Assembly: GCF_015140235.1 (NCBI RefSeq)
Contig: NZ_AP023321.1
Span: 62,001-126,000 of the forward strand
Direction of reading: 5' to 3'
DNA: 64,000 nucleotides
Source: Solibaculum mannosilyticum
GTDB lineage: Bacteria; Bacillota; Clostridia; Oscillospirales; Acutalibacteraceae
The number at the start of each line of letters is the position of its first letter. The first letter of the stretch is position 1. Below, in pieces: positions 25,979 through 38,277 of this stretch. Both the position numbers and the translations under genes were made by a program. The notes beneath the pieces are model-generated. The model made no database searches and had not been told where the DNA came from. It was given only the letters and a program-made list of their open reading frames with translations.

Positions 25979-27771
25979 TGGCAGAGACAATGCAGGGGCT
26001 TTCCCGCACCCTTACCTGCGGGGACGCGCGCGAAAGCCATATTGGAAAGACAGTCACCGTATGCGGCTGGGTACAGCGGCAGAGGGATCTGGGCGGACTT
26101 ATTTTTGTAGATTTGAGAGACCGCACCGGCATCGTACAGCTGGCGTTTGACGATAATACCGACCGGGCTGTATTTGAAAAAGCATCCACCCTGCGTTCGG
26201 AATACGTGATAGCGGCGGTAGGAGAGGTGCGGGCGCGTTCGGCCGTCAACAATGAGATCCCCACCGGCAAGGTAGAGGTGGCTGTCACAGAGCTGCGCAT
26301 TTTGTCCCTGGCCGAGACGCCTCCCTTTGAGATCAGCGACGACTGCAATGCCAGAGAAGAATTGCGTTTGAAATACCGCTATCTGGATTTGCGCCGCCCG
26401 TCCTTACAGAGGAACCTGCGGCTCAAGCACCAGGTTATGAAGGCCACCCGGGATTATTTTGACGCCCATGGATTCCTGGAGCTGGAGACCCCTATGCTCA
26501 TCCGCTCCACGCCGGAAGGGGCCCGGGACTTCCTGGTGCCCAGCCGTCTGCACAATGGGGAATTTTATGCATTGCCCCAGTCGCCGCAGCTCTATAAGCA
26601 GCTGCTGATGGTGTCGGGATGCGACCGATACATGCAGCTGGCCCGCTGCTTTAGGGACGAGGATTTACGGGCCGACCGTCAGCCGGAATTCACCCAGATC
26701 GATCTGGAGATGTCCTTTGTCAGCATGGAGGACATCCTGGAGCTGGGCGAAGGTTATGTGTCCACCCTCTTCAAAGAGGTGTTGGGCGTGGATATTCCCC
26801 TTCCCCTGCCCCGTATGACCTATGCGGAGGCCATGAGCCGTTTTGGCTCCGATAAGCCGGACACCCGGTTCGGCATGGAGATCACCGACGTAAGCGATCT
26901 GGTGAAAGACTGTGGATTCGGCGTCTTTTCGTCGGCGGTACAGAACGGCGGGAGCGTGCGCGGCATCGTGGCCAAGGGCGCGGCTGGAACACTCTCCCGT
27001 AAAGAGATGGACAAGCTCACCGAATTTGCCCGCGGTATCGGCGCCAAGGGTATGGCTTGGGTGCGCTGGGTGGAGGACAAGCCCGCCAGTTCCTTTGGGA
27101 AGTTTTTCTCCGCCGAGGAGATGGATGCCCTCCTGGCCTGTCTGGGCGCCGAGAAGGGCGACGCCGTCCTCATGATCGCCGACAAAAACCGCGTGACCCT
27201 GCCGGTGCTTGGAGCCCTGCGTCTGGAGGTGGCCCGCAAGCTGGATATCATCCCCGACACCTACAACTTCCTTTGGATCACGGAATTCCCCTTCTTTGAG
27301 TGGGACGAGGAGACCGAGACCTGGGTGGCCATGCACCATCCCTTTACCGCCCCCATGGACGAATGCATTCCCCTGCTGGATTCCGATCCCGGTGCCGTGC
27401 GGGCCAAGGCATATGATCTGGTGCTCAACGGTGTGGAGTTGTCCAGCGGATCCATCCGTATCACCGACCCGGAGCTCCAGGATAAGATGTTCCATGCTCT
27501 GGGACTGGGTGACGAGGAGATCAAACAAAAGTTCGGCTTCCTCACCAGCGCCTTCCAATACGGCGCGCCGCCTCACGGCGGATTGGGCATCGGGCTGGAT
27601 CGTCTGGTCATGCTCATGGCCAAGGCCGATTCCATCCGGGAGGTGATCCCGTTCCCCAAGGTGCAGAATGCCCGGGAACTCATGACCAGCTGTCCCTCCC
27701 CAGTAGATCAGCAGCAGTTGGATGAACTGGGACTGTGTATCACCCATACGGAACAAAAAGAAGAGCAGTAA
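25978..27771 (+). CDS. aspS: aspartyl-tRNA synthetase, bacterial type
   Basis: 597 residues, the long bacterial form. Order: OB-fold anticodon-binding domain (VTVCGWVQRQRDLGGLIFVD), catalytic core with FLVPSRLHNGEFYALPQSPQ, LARCFRDEDLRADRQPEFTQ (motif 2), the bacterial insertion domain (about residues 290-420), and motif 3 GGLGIGLDRLVMLM. Translationally coupled to hisS (overlapping TAATG, AGGAGG upstream). Whether it is discriminating or also charges tRNA-Asn cannot be settled by eye. Confidence 0.97.
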   Translation: MAETMQGLSRTLTCGDARESHIGKTVTVCGWVQRQRDLGGLIFVDLRDRTGIVQLAFDDNTDRAVFEKASTLRSEYVIAAVGEVRARSAVNNEIPTGKVEVAVTELRILSLAETPPFEISDDCNAREELRLKYRYLDLRRPSLQRNLRLKHQVMKATRDYFDAHGFLELETPMLIRSTPEGARDFLVPSRLHNGEFYALPQSPQLYKQLLMVSGCDRYMQLARCFRDEDLRADRQPEFTQIDLEMSFVSMEDILELGEGYVSTLFKEVLGVDIPLPLPRMTYAEAMSRFGSDKPDTRFGMEITDVSDLVKDCGFGVFSSAVQNGGSVRGIVAKGAAGTLSRKEMDKLTEFARGIGAKGMAWVRWVEDKPASSFGKFFSAEEMDALLACLGAEKGDAVLMIADKNRVTLPVLGALRLEVARKLDIIPDTYNFLWITEFPFFEWDEETETWVAMHHPFTAPMDECIPLLDSDPGAVRAKAYDLVLNGVELSSGSIRITDPELQDKMFHALGLGDEEIKQKFGFLTSAFQYGAPPHGGLGIGLDRLVMLMAKADSIREVIPFPKVQNARELMTSCPSPVDQQQLDELGLCITHTEQKEEQ

Positions 27772-27793
27772 ATTTTACTGCCCGACAAGAAAG

Positions 27794-27849
27794 AAAAAGG
27801 CTCCCCCTGTCGCAGAGAGAACATCTCCTGCGTCAAGGGGAGCCTTTTT
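27794..27849. terminator. terminator after aspS, bidirectional
   Basis: Arms AAAAAGGCTCCCC and GGGGAGCCTTTTT around a 30-base loop that has further pairing. Confidence 0.85.
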
Positions 27850-27858
27850 GATTGGAGG

Positions 27859-28824
27859 TTAGGAAAGACGGCGCTTGGAGGAATGCGGCCCGGTATCGCC
27901 AAACCGGTTGACCACAAAGATGCCCAAGCTGACCAGAAGCAATGCGATAACATTGCCCGGGCGGAAGGCCTGTCCGCCTTCGCCCAGCAGCAGTGCCGAC
28001 AGCAGGACGCCTACCACTGGATTCATAAATCCGTAGATGGAGACTTTGGATACGGGATTGACCTTGAGCAACATCCCCCATAGGGAATAGGCCAATGCCG
28101 ATACCAGTGCCAAATAAACAAGCATCCCCGCCGCCGCTGGAGAAAAGGTAGGGAACCGGCCGCCCATCAGAAGGCCGATTACGGTGAGTGTCACGCCGCC
28201 TACGATGAATTGATATCCGCTGAGCATCACGGGGTTTTCATCCTGGGAATACCGCTTGAGAAAACAGGAGGAGAAAGCGTAGGAGAGCACCGCTACCGCC
28301 ACCAGACCTTCGCCCGACAGGGAAAAGTTCAGATGGAATCCCCCATCCGCCAGATTAGCCAGGAGTACCCCGGCGAAGCCGACGATACACCCCGTCACCT
28401 TGGGAAAATTGAGTTTTTCCTGACGGAAGAGCAGTGCAGCTACCAAGATGGTAAAGAGGGTGTTGGTGCCGATGATAATGGACCCATTGACGCCGGTGGT
28501 ATGGGCAAGTCCCACGTAAAGGCAGAAGTATTGAAGCGAGGTCTGGAAGACGCTCAGCTTTAGGATTTTTCCCCACGCGCTTTTCCTGGGCAATAGAATC
28601 TTTTTCTCCAAGAGACTGCCGAAGAGCAGGGCCAGGAATCCCGCCAGAGTAAAACGAAGCCCAGCGAAGAGAACCTGAGCGCCCGATGAATCGGGGGACA
28701 GCCCAAGCATCTCGTAACCGATCTTAATACAAGGGGAAGCGCTCCCCCATAACACGCAGCAAAAAATGGCGATTAAGGCCACCATCCACGGCTTTTTTAA
28801 CGCGGCATCCATTTTAGTTGACAA
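27859..28824 (-). CDS. EamA/DMT family transporter
   Basis: 321 residues with ten predicted transmembrane helices in two EamA halves (about residues 12-145 and 165-305), beginning WMVALIAIFCCVLWGSASPCIK. DMT permeases export or import amino acids, sugars or drug-like metabolites; the substrate is not readable. The chosen start is TTG at 28824, nine bases from AGGAGG; an ATG four codons later would leave the site too far away. It stands alone and converges on aspS with a shared terminator. Confidence 0.9.
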   Translation of the reverse strand: MSTKMDAALKKPWMVALIAIFCCVLWGSASPCIKIGYEMLGLSPDSSGAQVLFAGLRFTLAGFLALLFGSLLEKKILLPRKSAWGKILKLSVFQTSLQYFCLYVGLAHTTGVNGSIIIGTNTLFTILVAALLFRQEKLNFPKVTGCIVGFAGVLLANLADGGFHLNFSLSGEGLVAVAVLSYAFSSCFLKRYSQDENPVMLSGYQFIVGGVTLTVIGLLMGGRFPTFSPAAAGMLVYLALVSALAYSLWGMLLKVNPVSKVSIYGFMNPVVGVLLSALLLGEGGQAFRPGNVIALLLVSLGIFVVNRFGDTGPHSSKRRLS

Positions 28825-28867
28825 ATCCCATCCCCTCCTGACAAAGCAAGACTATCCAGAACACAAA

Positions 28868-28918
28868 CAACCCGGCGGACTTTGGTTTCAGGCCAAAACC
28901 CACCGGGGATTTTCCACC
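28868..28918 (-). terminator. terminator candidate downstream of dnaJ
   Basis: Minus strand stem CCCGGTGG...CCGCCGGG with inner GTTTTGG/CCAAAGT, followed by TTGTTTGT. Confidence 0.5.
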
Positions 28919-28969
28919 TCTGTCAAACAGGAATTTTAACGACTCCTATCCAAAAGAGGATGTTTTTTA

Positions 28970-30130
28970 TCAGGACATAAAATCTTTGAGCTTTTCAAAG
29001 AACCCTTTGCGCTTTTGATAATTTTTCTCTTCCGCAGCGGCCTCAAATTCCTTGAGGATTTGTTTTTGTTTTTCGCTGAGGTTTTTGGGCACTTCCACCG
29101 TCACACGGACGTATTGACTACCCCGGCCCCTGCCGTTAAGACGCTGGATTCCTTTATCCTTCAGACGGAAGACATCTCCGGGCTGTGTACCCTCGTGGAC
29201 TTTGTAACTGACCTTGCCGTCCAGGGTGGGGACGGTGATCTCCGCGCCCAGAGCGGCTTGGGCATACGTCAGGGGGATCTCACACCACACGTCAAAGCCG
29301 TCCCGTTCGAACAGAGGATGGGGACGGACGTTGATAACCACATGCAAATCACCGGCAGGGCCGCCGTTGATGCCCACATCGCCCTGTCCGCGCAGGTTGA
29401 TGGCCTGGCCGTCGTCAATGCCGGCGGGGACGTTGACCGCCAGTTTGCGGGGACGGCGCTGACGGCCGGTACCGCTGCACTGTTTGCAGGGGTGATCGAT
29501 GATCTTGCCTTTGCCGCCGCAGCGGGGACAGGTTCGCTGTGTCTGCATGACGCCGAAGGGGGTGCGCTGGGACTGGCGTACCTGGCCGCGGCCGCCGCAG
29601 TCAGGACAGGTCACGGGAGAATGCCCTTTCTCAGCGCCCGAACCGCCACAAGCGGAACAGTTGTCCACACGCGGAGCGTTGACCTCAATCTGGCATCCCT
29701 TGGCTGCCTCTTCAAAGGAGATGGTGGCCGAGACATTGATATCGCTGCCTCGACGGGCCGCGTTGGGGGAACGAGACTGTCCGCCGCCAAATCCTCCTCC
29801 GAAGATGGAACCAAAGATATCGCCCAAGTCACCCATATCGCCGAAGTCAAATCCGCCGAATCCGCCGGCACCGTATCCGCCTTGACCGGCGCCGAAGTTA
29901 GGATCCACACCGGCGTGACCAAATTGATCGTACCGGGCTTTTTTGTCGCTGTCAGACAGGACCTCATAAGCCTCATTGACCTCTTTGAATTTGGTCTCGG
30001 CTTCTTTGTCCCCCGGGTTGAGGTCGGGATGATACTTTTTGGCCATTTTCCGGTAAGCCTTCTTGATCTCGTCCTCTGAGGCGCCTTTCTGGACGCCCAG
30101 AACCTCGTAATAATCTCGTTTATCCGCCAA
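28970..30130 (-). CDS. dnaJ: chaperone DnaJ (Hsp40)
   Basis: 386 residues. J domain with HPD ([15 protein letters not shown]), a Gly/Phe-rich stretch (residues about 75-115, many GGFGG), four CxxCxGxG zinc repeats ([39 protein letters not shown]) and the C-terminal peptide-binding and dimerisation region. It stimulates DnaK ATPase and delivers clients. The second of two TTG codons (30130) fits spacing to AAAGGTG and gives the usual [12 protein letters not shown] start. It is separated from dnaK by 401 bp containing repeat B, so it may have its own promoter. Confidence 0.96.
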   Translation of the reverse strand: MADKRDYYEVLGVQKGASEDEIKKAYRKMAKKYHPDLNPGDKEAETKFKEVNEAYEVLSDSDKKARYDQFGHAGVDPNFGAGQGGYGAGGFGGFDFGDMGDLGDIFGSIFGGGFGGGQSRSPNAARRGSDINVSATISFEEAAKGCQIEVNAPRVDNCSACGGSGAEKGHSPVTCPDCGGRGQVRQSQRTPFGVMQTQRTCPRCGGKGKIIDHPCKQCSGTGRQRRPRKLAVNVPAGIDDGQAINLRGQGDVGINGGPAGDLHVVINVRPHPLFERDGFDVWCEIPLTYAQAALGAEITVPTLDGKVSYKVHEGTQPGDVFRLKDKGIQRLNGRGRGSQYVRVTVEVPKNLSEKQKQILKEFEAAAEEKNYQKRKGFFEKLKDFMS

Positions 30131-30292
30131 ACCCAATCACACCTTTGTCAGAATGTTCCGCGCATGTATTGTGACCCTTCTCAATTCCACCCCATGCGCC
30201 GGCGAAAACCAAGAAATGTTATGTTGTCAGGTGTAGGTGCATCCTATGTCCTTTGCGGCGTAGGATACACTCTGTCCCTTTACCCAGCTATG

Positions 30293-30531
30293 CCGGATGC
30301 CCGACCCAAAAGGGCCATTGGACATCCGGCCAGCGGCGGGCAGTGCCCGCATCCAAGTCGCGTACTCAGTTTTATCGAAACTTAAGCTATATTGCCCCGC
30401 GGAAGAAGATAGTTGATCAATCGATCCGGTCTAGGTAGGGTAGCTCATTATACAGAACGGTTCAGGTACCGTGTTACCCGGCATTGCTTTTGATCCAAGC
30501 CCCAGGGCGAAGTGGGTGTGGGCACTGCCCA

Positions 30532-30532
<1 letters not shown>
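30293..30532. repeat. repeat B between dnaK and dnaJ
   Basis: A single diverged unit of the dispersed repeat family: dyad CCGGATG/CATCCGG (30293-30329), palindrome GCGGGCAGTGCCCGC (30336-30350), then after about 165 bp the palindrome GTGGGCACTGCCCAC (30518-30532), which ends inside the dnaK stop codon. Confidence 0.8.
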
Positions 30533-32397
<1,865 letters not shown>

Positions 32398-32505
32398 TTA
32401 CCTCCTAAGATGATAGGCGTGTGCGGGAATGAATCATCCGCACATCTAAATTTTATGTGGATTAAAATCGCGGGAAAGATCTATTGTCAATAAGGCCAAA
32501 TGAAA

Positions 32506-33087
32506 TCAGTTGGCCACTTTTACCATGCTGTGGCGGATGACTTTATCCCCCATGCGGTATCCCTTCTGGAAGCACTGTACGATGGCGTTTTCTCCCACCG
32601 AATCGTCCTCCTCGTGCATGACGGCGTTGTGAAGGCCGGGATCAAAGGGATCGCCTTGTTCGGCCGGAATGGCCTCGACTCCAAGCTTCTCCAGGGAAGC
32701 TTCGAATTGATGGAGGGTCATCTCAATGCCCTTTTTCAGATCTTCAAAAGAACCCTCTACCGTCAGGGCGCGCTCCAGATTATCCAGCACCGGAAGCAAC
32801 GCTTCCACAGCCAAAGCCTTGGCATCGGTCCACGCGGCTTCCTTCTCCTTCTGGGTACGCTTGCGGTAATTGTCGTACTCAGCGGCGGTGCGGAGCAACA
32901 ATTCCTGTTTGGCGGCGGCGTCCTTTTGCGCCTCCTCCAGCAATGCCTTGAGGTCCTCCAGCTCCTTGCTGGAATCGTCGGGCTGGGATGCTTTATCACT
33001 GTCGGGCTTCTGCCCCGCTGTTTCCTCAGAGGCCTTTATCTCTTCGGCCTCCACCTGAGGATCGGACTGTTTGTCTTTCTTTTTCAA
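32506..33087 (-). CDS. grpE: nucleotide exchange factor GrpE
   Basis: 193 residues. Long charged N-terminal coiled coil (DSSKELEDLKALLEEAQKDA), the central motif RTAAEYDNYRKRTQKEKE, and the C-terminal beta wing (NAVMHEEDDSVGENAIVQCF, GYRMGDKVIRHSMVKV). It releases ADP from DnaK. TTG start at 33087 follows AAGGAG. It lies 15 bp after hrcA. Confidence 0.96.
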   Translation of the reverse strand: MKKKDKQSDPQVEAEEIKASEETAGQKPDSDKASQPDDSSKELEDLKALLEEAQKDAAAKQELLLRTAAEYDNYRKRTQKEKEAAWTDAKALAVEALLPVLDNLERALTVEGSFEDLKKGIEMTLHQFEASLEKLGVEAIPAEQGDPFDPGLHNAVMHEEDDSVGENAIVQCFQKGYRMGDKVIRHSMVKVAN

Positions 33088-33102
33088 TTGATACCGCTCC
33101 TT

Positions 33103-34167
33103 TTACCGGATGTCATTTTTATCGCTGTGATCCTGATCATCCTCGCCCCATGCCTCCGATAGCAATCTGCCCAATTGGACGGCAAAATATTCCAGGCTGG
33201 GGATGATTTTTGCGTAATTCATGCGGGTGGGGCCGATGACTCCCAATGCGCCTCCCTCCCGGGAACCGATGTTGTAACGGGTCATGACCACACTGGAACC
33301 GTCTAGAGCAGGCTGGCTGCTCTCGCCGCCCAGCACCACATGCACACCGCCGTGATGATTGAGAAGCAACCGGGCCAGATGATTCCCGCCTGCTAAATAT
33401 TCCATAAGAGCGTGGGCACGCAGGCCTACATACTCGGGTAAAACCAAGAGGTTTGCCTGGCCGTCCATGGCGATGCTGGCCTCGGACGCCTCCTGGGCCG
33501 TCTCATAGAGTCCGATGAGAAGTGGGGTAAGCAGTAAACTGTATTCCCCCAACCGGGCAGCCACCGTCTGGATGAACGGCATGGTGACGTCGCACAGCGG
33601 GCGGCCTTTGAACTCGGCGTCGGCCACACGGGCGAAGACTTCCCGCATCTCAGGGGTCAGATCAAACGTGGTGCGAATCAGCCGGGACTTCATAACCCCG
33701 CCCGACGTCAATAATACAATGGCGGCATTTCCCCGCCCCACCGGGATGACCTCACAGTGCATCACCCGGGCCAGATCGGCCGACGGGCTGGTGGACATGG
33801 CCACCAATTGCGTCATCTGGGCCAGAGCCTGGGACGCTGTCTTCAGCGTGCGCTGAGGATCGTCCACAGGGCCGGCGAACATGGCGTCGATGGCCTTGCG
33901 ATCCTCCTTGGAGAGGGGCTGTGGCGACAATAGCTTATCAATGTACAGCCGGTAGCCGGCCAAAGACGGGATGCGTCCAGCCGATGCGTGGGGCTGTTCC
34001 AAAAGACCCAATTCCGAAAGCTCAGCCATGTCGTTTCGGATGGTGGCAGAGGAAACTACCTTATCCAACGCCTCCTGTACCGCCCGGGAACCAACCGGTT
34101 CACCGGTGGTGATATAGCCCTCCACAATAGCGGCTAGCACTTGCAATTTGCGTTCACCAAGATCCAT
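33103..34167 (-). CDS. hrcA: heat-inducible transcription repressor HrcA
   Basis: 354 residues. N-terminal winged helix (LQVLAAIVEGYITTGEPVGS, SSATIRNDMAELSELGLLEQ, PHASAGRIPS), then a GAF-like and an inserted dimerisation domain, and the C-terminal GPTRMNYAKIIPSLEYFA motif. It represses its own operon by binding CIRCE; activity depends on the GroE chaperonin in studied species. Start ATG at 34167 after GGAGG. First gene of the operon. Confidence 0.97.
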   Translation of the reverse strand: MDLGERKLQVLAAIVEGYITTGEPVGSRAVQEALDKVVSSATIRNDMAELSELGLLEQPHASAGRIPSLAGYRLYIDKLLSPQPLSKEDRKAIDAMFAGPVDDPQRTLKTASQALAQMTQLVAMSTSPSADLARVMHCEVIPVGRGNAAIVLLTSGGVMKSRLIRTTFDLTPEMREVFARVADAEFKGRPLCDVTMPFIQTVAARLGEYSLLLTPLLIGLYETAQEASEASIAMDGQANLLVLPEYVGLRAHALMEYLAGGNHLARLLLNHHGGVHVVLGGESSQPALDGSSVVMTRYNIGSREGGALGVIGPTRMNYAKIIPSLEYFAVQLGRLLSEAWGEDDQDHSDKNDIR

Positions 34168-34225
34168 ATTCCTTGCCTCCTTGGGAACACTGGGTACCTT
34201 TTCTTATCATGTATCCAGGGAAGTG

Positions 34226-34252
34226 TTAGCACTCTTGTTAATCGAGTGCTAA
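34226..34252. promoter_or_regulatory. CIRCE operator (HrcA binding site)
   Basis: Perfect consensus: TTAGCACTC, nine-base spacer, GAGTGCTAA. It lies just downstream of the hrcA -10, where HrcA would block transcription. Confidence 0.98.
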
Positions 34253-34263
34253 TTCTAAGTATT

Positions 34264-34292
34264 AATTTACCATTCTGTCATCTGGTTGTCAA
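34264..34292 (-). promoter_or_regulatory. sigma-A promoter of hrcA-grpE-dnaK-dnaJ
   Basis: Minus strand TTGACA, 17-bp spacer, TAAATT, directly before CIRCE. Confidence 0.85.
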
Positions 34293-34312
34293 GGGCATAA
34301 TTGTAAATACTT

Positions 34313-34776
34313 TATGACCGGCGCGCGGATAGAATCCACGACCACTCCGCTTCCTCGCGGGCAGCTATAACCTCAGCTTAGACAAAATCGGGAGCGCGAA
34401 GTGGAAGCGGGTACTACCCGGCGGATAAGATCCGCGGCCAAGACGCGCATGCAGCTTAGATAGGGCAGGAGACCATCGATCCCGCGAAGGAGGGCATTAC
34501 CCGGGGATAAGATCCGCGACCACTCCGCTTCCTCGCGGGCAGCTATAACCTCGGCTTAGACAAAATCGGGAGCGCGAAGTGGAAGCGGGTACTACCCGGC
34601 GGATAAGATCCGCGGCCAAGACGCGCATGCAGCTTAGATAGGGCAGGAGACCATCGATCCCGCGAAGGAGGGCATTACCCGGGGATAAGATCCGCGACTA
34701 TTCCGCTTCCTCGCGGGCAGCTATAACCTCAGTTTAGACAAAATCGGGAGCGCGAAGTGGAAGCGGGTACTACCCG
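34313..34776. repeat. tandem array C: about 2.6 units of 178 bp
   Basis: The segment ACTCCGCTTCCTCGCGGGC recurs at 178-bp steps (near 34344, 34522 and, diverged, 34700). Units contain GCGGATAAGATCCGC followed by GGCCAAGACGCGC, and end in GCGAAGTGGAAG plus the palindrome-like CGGGTACTACCCG. It fills the space between the hrcA promoter and the lepA promoter. Confidence 0.92.
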
Positions 34777-34790
34777 TGTTTTATAAAGTG

Positions 34791-34799
34791 TGATATAAT
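34791..34799 (+). promoter_or_regulatory. extended -10 promoter of lepA
   Basis: TGATATAAT directly after array C; no good -35, as expected for an extended -10 promoter. Confidence 0.6.
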
Positions 34800-34888
34800 A
34801 GCGATAATACTGGATATATATGCCCTTTTGTCCCCTGCTTGAGGGAGAAAAGACGGTGGGCGCAACTGTGCCAATGAGGTGATAAAAA

Positions 34889-36697
34889 TTGCAAATTCCC
34901 CGTGACCATATTCGAAATTTCTGTATCGTGGCCCACATCGACCACGGCAAATCCACCCTGGCCGACCGTATGCTGGAAAATACCAATACGGTGGCTTTGC
35001 GGGACATGGAAGATCAGATCCTGGATAACATGGATCTGGAACGAGAGCGCGGCATTACCATCAAAGCCCATGCCGTCACCCTCAACTACACCGCCAAAGA
35101 CGGAGAAACCTATCTGTTTAACCTGATCGATACCCCTGGCCATGTGGACTTTAACTATGAAGTCTCCCGGTCCCTGGCTGCCTGCGAAGGGGCCATCCTG
35201 GTGGTAGATGCCTCCCAAGGCATCGAGGCCCAGACCTTGGCCAATACCTATTTGGCCGTTGACCACGGTTTGGACATCGTACCGGTGGTCAACAAGGTGG
35301 ACTTGCCGGCCGCTGATCCCGACCGGGTCATTCATGAGGTGGAAAATATCATCGGGATCCCCGCCCAGGACGCTCCCCGTATCTCGGCCAAAACCGGTCT
35401 CAATGTGGACCAGGTGCTGGAGCAGGTGGTGACCCATATCCCGCCTCCTGAGGGGGATGATACAAAACCCTTGCGCGCCTTGATTTTTGACTCTGTTTAC
35501 GACAGCTACAAAGGTGTCATTGTGTATATCCGCGTCATGGACGGCACCGTCAAACCCGGCGACATCATCCGCATGATGGCTACCGGTGCTGAATTCAACG
35601 TGGTGGAATGCGGTGTGATGCGTCCCACCTTCCTGGAACCCACCGAGGGTCTGTATGCCGGTGACGTAGGATACATCGCCGCATCCATCAAGACCATCAG
35701 CGACGCTCGGGTAGGCGATACTGTAACATTGGCATCCCGGCCGGCTGGAGAGCCGCTGCCTGGTTACCGCAAGGTTAATCCCATGGTATTCTGCGGCATC
35801 TATCCAGCCGATGGAGCCAAGTATCCCGACCTGCGGGAAGCTCTGGAAAAGCTTCAGTTAAACGATGCCTCCCTCTCCTTTGAGCCAGAGACATCGGTGG
35901 CGCTGGGGTTCGGCTTCCGCTGCGGATTCTTAGGCCTTCTGCACATGGAGATCATCCAGGAACGCCTGGAGCGGGAGTATAATCTGGATCTCATCACCAC
36001 CGCCCCGTCGGTTATTTACCGCATCACCATGAACGACGGCAGCGTGGTCTATATCGACAATCCCACCAATTACCCGGATCCCGGCCAGATCACCATGGCG
36101 GAGGAGCCAGTAGCCGAAGCTCACATCTATAGCCCCAATGAATACGTAGGCAATATTATGGAGCTCTGTCAGGAACGCCGGGGCGTCTTCAAGGATATGC
36201 AGTACATCGACACCGACCGTGTGGACATCCATTATATCCTGCCCCTCAATGAGATTGTGTACGACTTCTTTGATTCTCTCAAATCCCGCACCAAGGGATA
36301 CGCATCTTTTGACTACGAGCTGGCAGGCTATGAGAAATCCCAGCTGGTCAAATTGGATATCCTCCTAAACGGCGAGGTCGTGGATGCCTTATCCTTTATC
36401 GTCCATGCCGATAAAGCGTATACCAGAGCTAGGCGCATCGCGGAAAAGCTTAAGGAGCACATTCCGCGGCAGTTATTTGAGGTGCCGATCCAAGCGGCCA
36501 TCGGCGGAAAGATCATCGCCAGAGAGACGGTTAAGGCGTTGCGCAAGGATGTGCTTGCCAAATGTTACGGTGGTGACATCACGCGAAAGAAGAAACTGCT
36601 GGAGAAGCAGAAGGAAGGCAAAAAGCGCATGAGGCAGCTGGGATCGGTGGAAGTGCCCCAGGAGGCATTTATGGCCGTCCTCAAGCTAGACGACTAG
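34889..36697 (+). CDS. lepA: elongation factor 4 (LepA)
   Basis: 602 residues. Translational GTPase with G1 [11 protein letters not shown]3 [17 protein letters not shown]4 NKVDLP, EF-G-like domains II, III and V, and the LepA-specific C-terminal domain ([40 protein letters not shown]). It binds stalled ribosomes and aids initiation or back-translocation. TTG start at 34889, seven bases after GAGGTG. Its stop codon touches repeat D. In many Firmicutes lepA is followed by hemW, as here. Confidence 0.98.
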   Translation: MQIPRDHIRNFCIVAHIDHGKSTLADRMLENTNTVALRDMEDQILDNMDLERERGITIKAHAVTLNYTAKDGETYLFNLIDTPGHVDFNYEVSRSLAACEGAILVVDASQGIEAQTLANTYLAVDHGLDIVPVVNKVDLPAADPDRVIHEVENIIGIPAQDAPRISAKTGLNVDQVLEQVVTHIPPPEGDDTKPLRALIFDSVYDSYKGVIVYIRVMDGTVKPGDIIRMMATGAEFNVVECGVMRPTFLEPTEGLYAGDVGYIAASIKTISDARVGDTVTLASRPAGEPLPGYRKVNPMVFCGIYPADGAKYPDLREALEKLQLNDASLSFEPETSVALGFGFRCGFLGLLHMEIIQERLEREYNLDLITTAPSVIYRITMNDGSVVYIDNPTNYPDPGQITMAEEPVAEAHIYSPNEYVGNIMELCQERRGVFKDMQYIDTDRVDIHYILPLNEIVYDFFDSLKSRTKGYASFDYELAGYEKSQLVKLDILLNGEVVDALSFIVHADKAYTRARRIAEKLKEHIPRQLFEVPIQAAIGGKIIARETVKALRKDVLAKCYGGDITRKKKLLEKQKEGKKRMRQLGSVEVPQEAFMAVLKLDD

Positions 36698-37165
36698 CGG
36701 GCGATCCACGGCCGAGACGCGGTGTTAGCCTGTATGTAGAAAGGAGCTGTCCAGCCCGCGAATCCGGGCCGGTTTCACACAAGCCCTGTCGCAGGATGAA
36801 AAATCTTAGCCCAGCACCTGGCCTTGTGTGCGACGTGGAAGCGGGCGCTGCTCAGCCTCCCAGGACGGGCAGGTATTACAAAATCTCCGTCGCAGGATAG
36901 AAAAAACCTAGCTCAGCCCCCGGCCCTGTGTGCGACGTGGAAGCGGGCGCTGCTCAGCCTCCCAGGACGGGCAGGTATTACAAAATCTCCGTCGCAGGAT
37001 AGAAAAAACCTAGCTCAGCCCCTGGCCCCGTGTGCGACGTGGAAGCGGGCACTGCTCAGCCTCCCAGGACGGGCAGGTATTACAAAATCTCCGTCGCAGG
37101 ATAGAAAAAACCTAGCTCAGCCCCCGGCCCTGTGTGCGACGTGGAAGCGGGCACTGCCCGCCCGA
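36696..37165. repeat. tandem array D: about 3.4 units of 102 bp between lepA and hemW
   Basis: TGCGACGTGGAAGCGGGC recurs every 102 bp (36829, 36931, 37033, 37135). It begins at the lepA stop with a GCGGGCGATCCACGGCCGAG-type start module and ends with the perfect palindrome GCGGGCACTGCCCGC 15 bp before the hemW start codon. A 119-residue frame across it is repeat-encoded and not a gene. Confidence 0.93.
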
Positions 37166-37179
37166 AAGGAAGAAGATGT

Positions 37180-38277
37180 ATGAATCCCCTTGGCCTTTAT
37201 CTTCATATCCCCTTTTGCCTGCGCAAATGCCCCTACTGTGACTTCTATTCTTTGCCTGCCTCTCCGGACGCTATGGATACCTATACAGAGGCACTCAAGG
37301 CTTCTATTTTAGATTGGGGAAAACGTCTAAAGCGTCCGGCCGATACCTGTTACTTTGGCGGAGGGACCCCCTCCCTGTTGGGGGCAAGACGCATTGCAGG
37401 GATTCTCATGGCTGTGCGGGAGGCCTTTGGCCTGGAAAAAGCCGAGGTGACAGTGGAGGTCAATCCAGCTACGGTGGAGCAGAAGGATCTTGCCACTCTG
37501 CGCCAGTGTGGGGTTAATCGGCTGTCCATTGGATTGCAGTCGGGTGTGGAGGAGGAACTGGGAAGCTTAGGACGTCTTCATTCTGTGGAGCAAGCGATTC
37601 ATACAGTGGCGTGGGCAAGACAGGCTGGGTTTGACAATTTGTCCCTTGATCTGATGATCGCCACTCCCAACCAGACAGTAGAATCCCTTACCCGGTCCAT
37701 CGAATTCTGTGCATCCTTGAATCCGGAGCATATCTCAGCCTATTTACTCAAGCTGGAGCCGGATACGGATTTTGGAAGGCATCCTCCCTCCGGGATCCCT
37801 GATGAGGAAATGGAACGAGAGCTTTATCTCACAGCGTGTGAACGTTTAGAACAAAAAGGGCTTTTACAGTACGAAATCTCCAACTTTGCCCTGCCGGGGA
37901 GGGAATCCCGGCACAATCTCAAGTATTGGAACGGGGAGGAGTATCTGGGACTGGGGCCGTCGGCTCATTCTTTCCTGGATGGCCGCCGGTTTTATTTTCC
38001 CCGAGACCTGGCCGCCTTTTTGGAGGGTATTGGGCCTAAAGAGGATGGTTCCGGCGGTGATTTCGAGGAATACGCCATGCTGCATTTGCGTCTGACGGAG
38101 GGGATCAGGGAGCGCCATGTCCAGGAGAGGTTTGGTTACAGCATCCCCGACCCTATGTGGGACACAGCCAGACGCCTGGCGAAAGGCGGACTGATTCACC
38201 TTTTGCCCGATGGATTTACCCTGACGCGGGAGGGAATGCTGGTGTCCAATGCCGTCATCGCGGCGCTGTTGGATTAG
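37180..38277 (+). CDS. hemW: radical SAM heme chaperone HemW
   Basis: 365 residues. Radical SAM CxxxCxxC in HIPFCLRKCPYCDFYS, then FGGGTPSLL, VEVNPATV, NRLSIGLQS, and DLMIATPNQT, matching HemW (formerly called oxygen-independent coproporphyrinogen oxidase-like). HemW binds heme and an iron-sulfur cluster and hands heme to client proteins. The ATG at 37180 follows GAAAGGAAGAAG. It ends 4 bp inside the convergent ABC-F gene. Confidence 0.93.
   Translation: MNPLGLYLHIPFCLRKCPYCDFYSLPASPDAMDTYTEALKASILDWGKRLKRPADTCYFGGGTPSLLGARRIAGILMAVREAFGLEKAEVTVEVNPATVEQKDLATLRQCGVNRLSIGLQSGVEEELGSLGRLHSVEQAIHTVAWARQAGFDNLSLDLMIATPNQTVESLTRSIEFCASLNPEHISAYLLKLEPDTDFGRHPPSGIPDEEMERELYLTACERLEQKGLLQYEISNFALPGRESRHNLKYWNGEEYLGLGPSAHSFLDGRRFYFPRDLAAFLEGIGPKEDGSGGDFEEYAMLHLRLTEGIRERHVQERFGYSIPDPMWDTARRLAKGGLIHLLPDGFTLTREGMLVSNAVIAALLD

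Noticed and set aside
36824-37183. 119-codon frame with 34-residue repeats
   Set aside because: It is the translation of repeat array D (102 bp is a multiple of three) and runs into hemW; no ribosome binding site.
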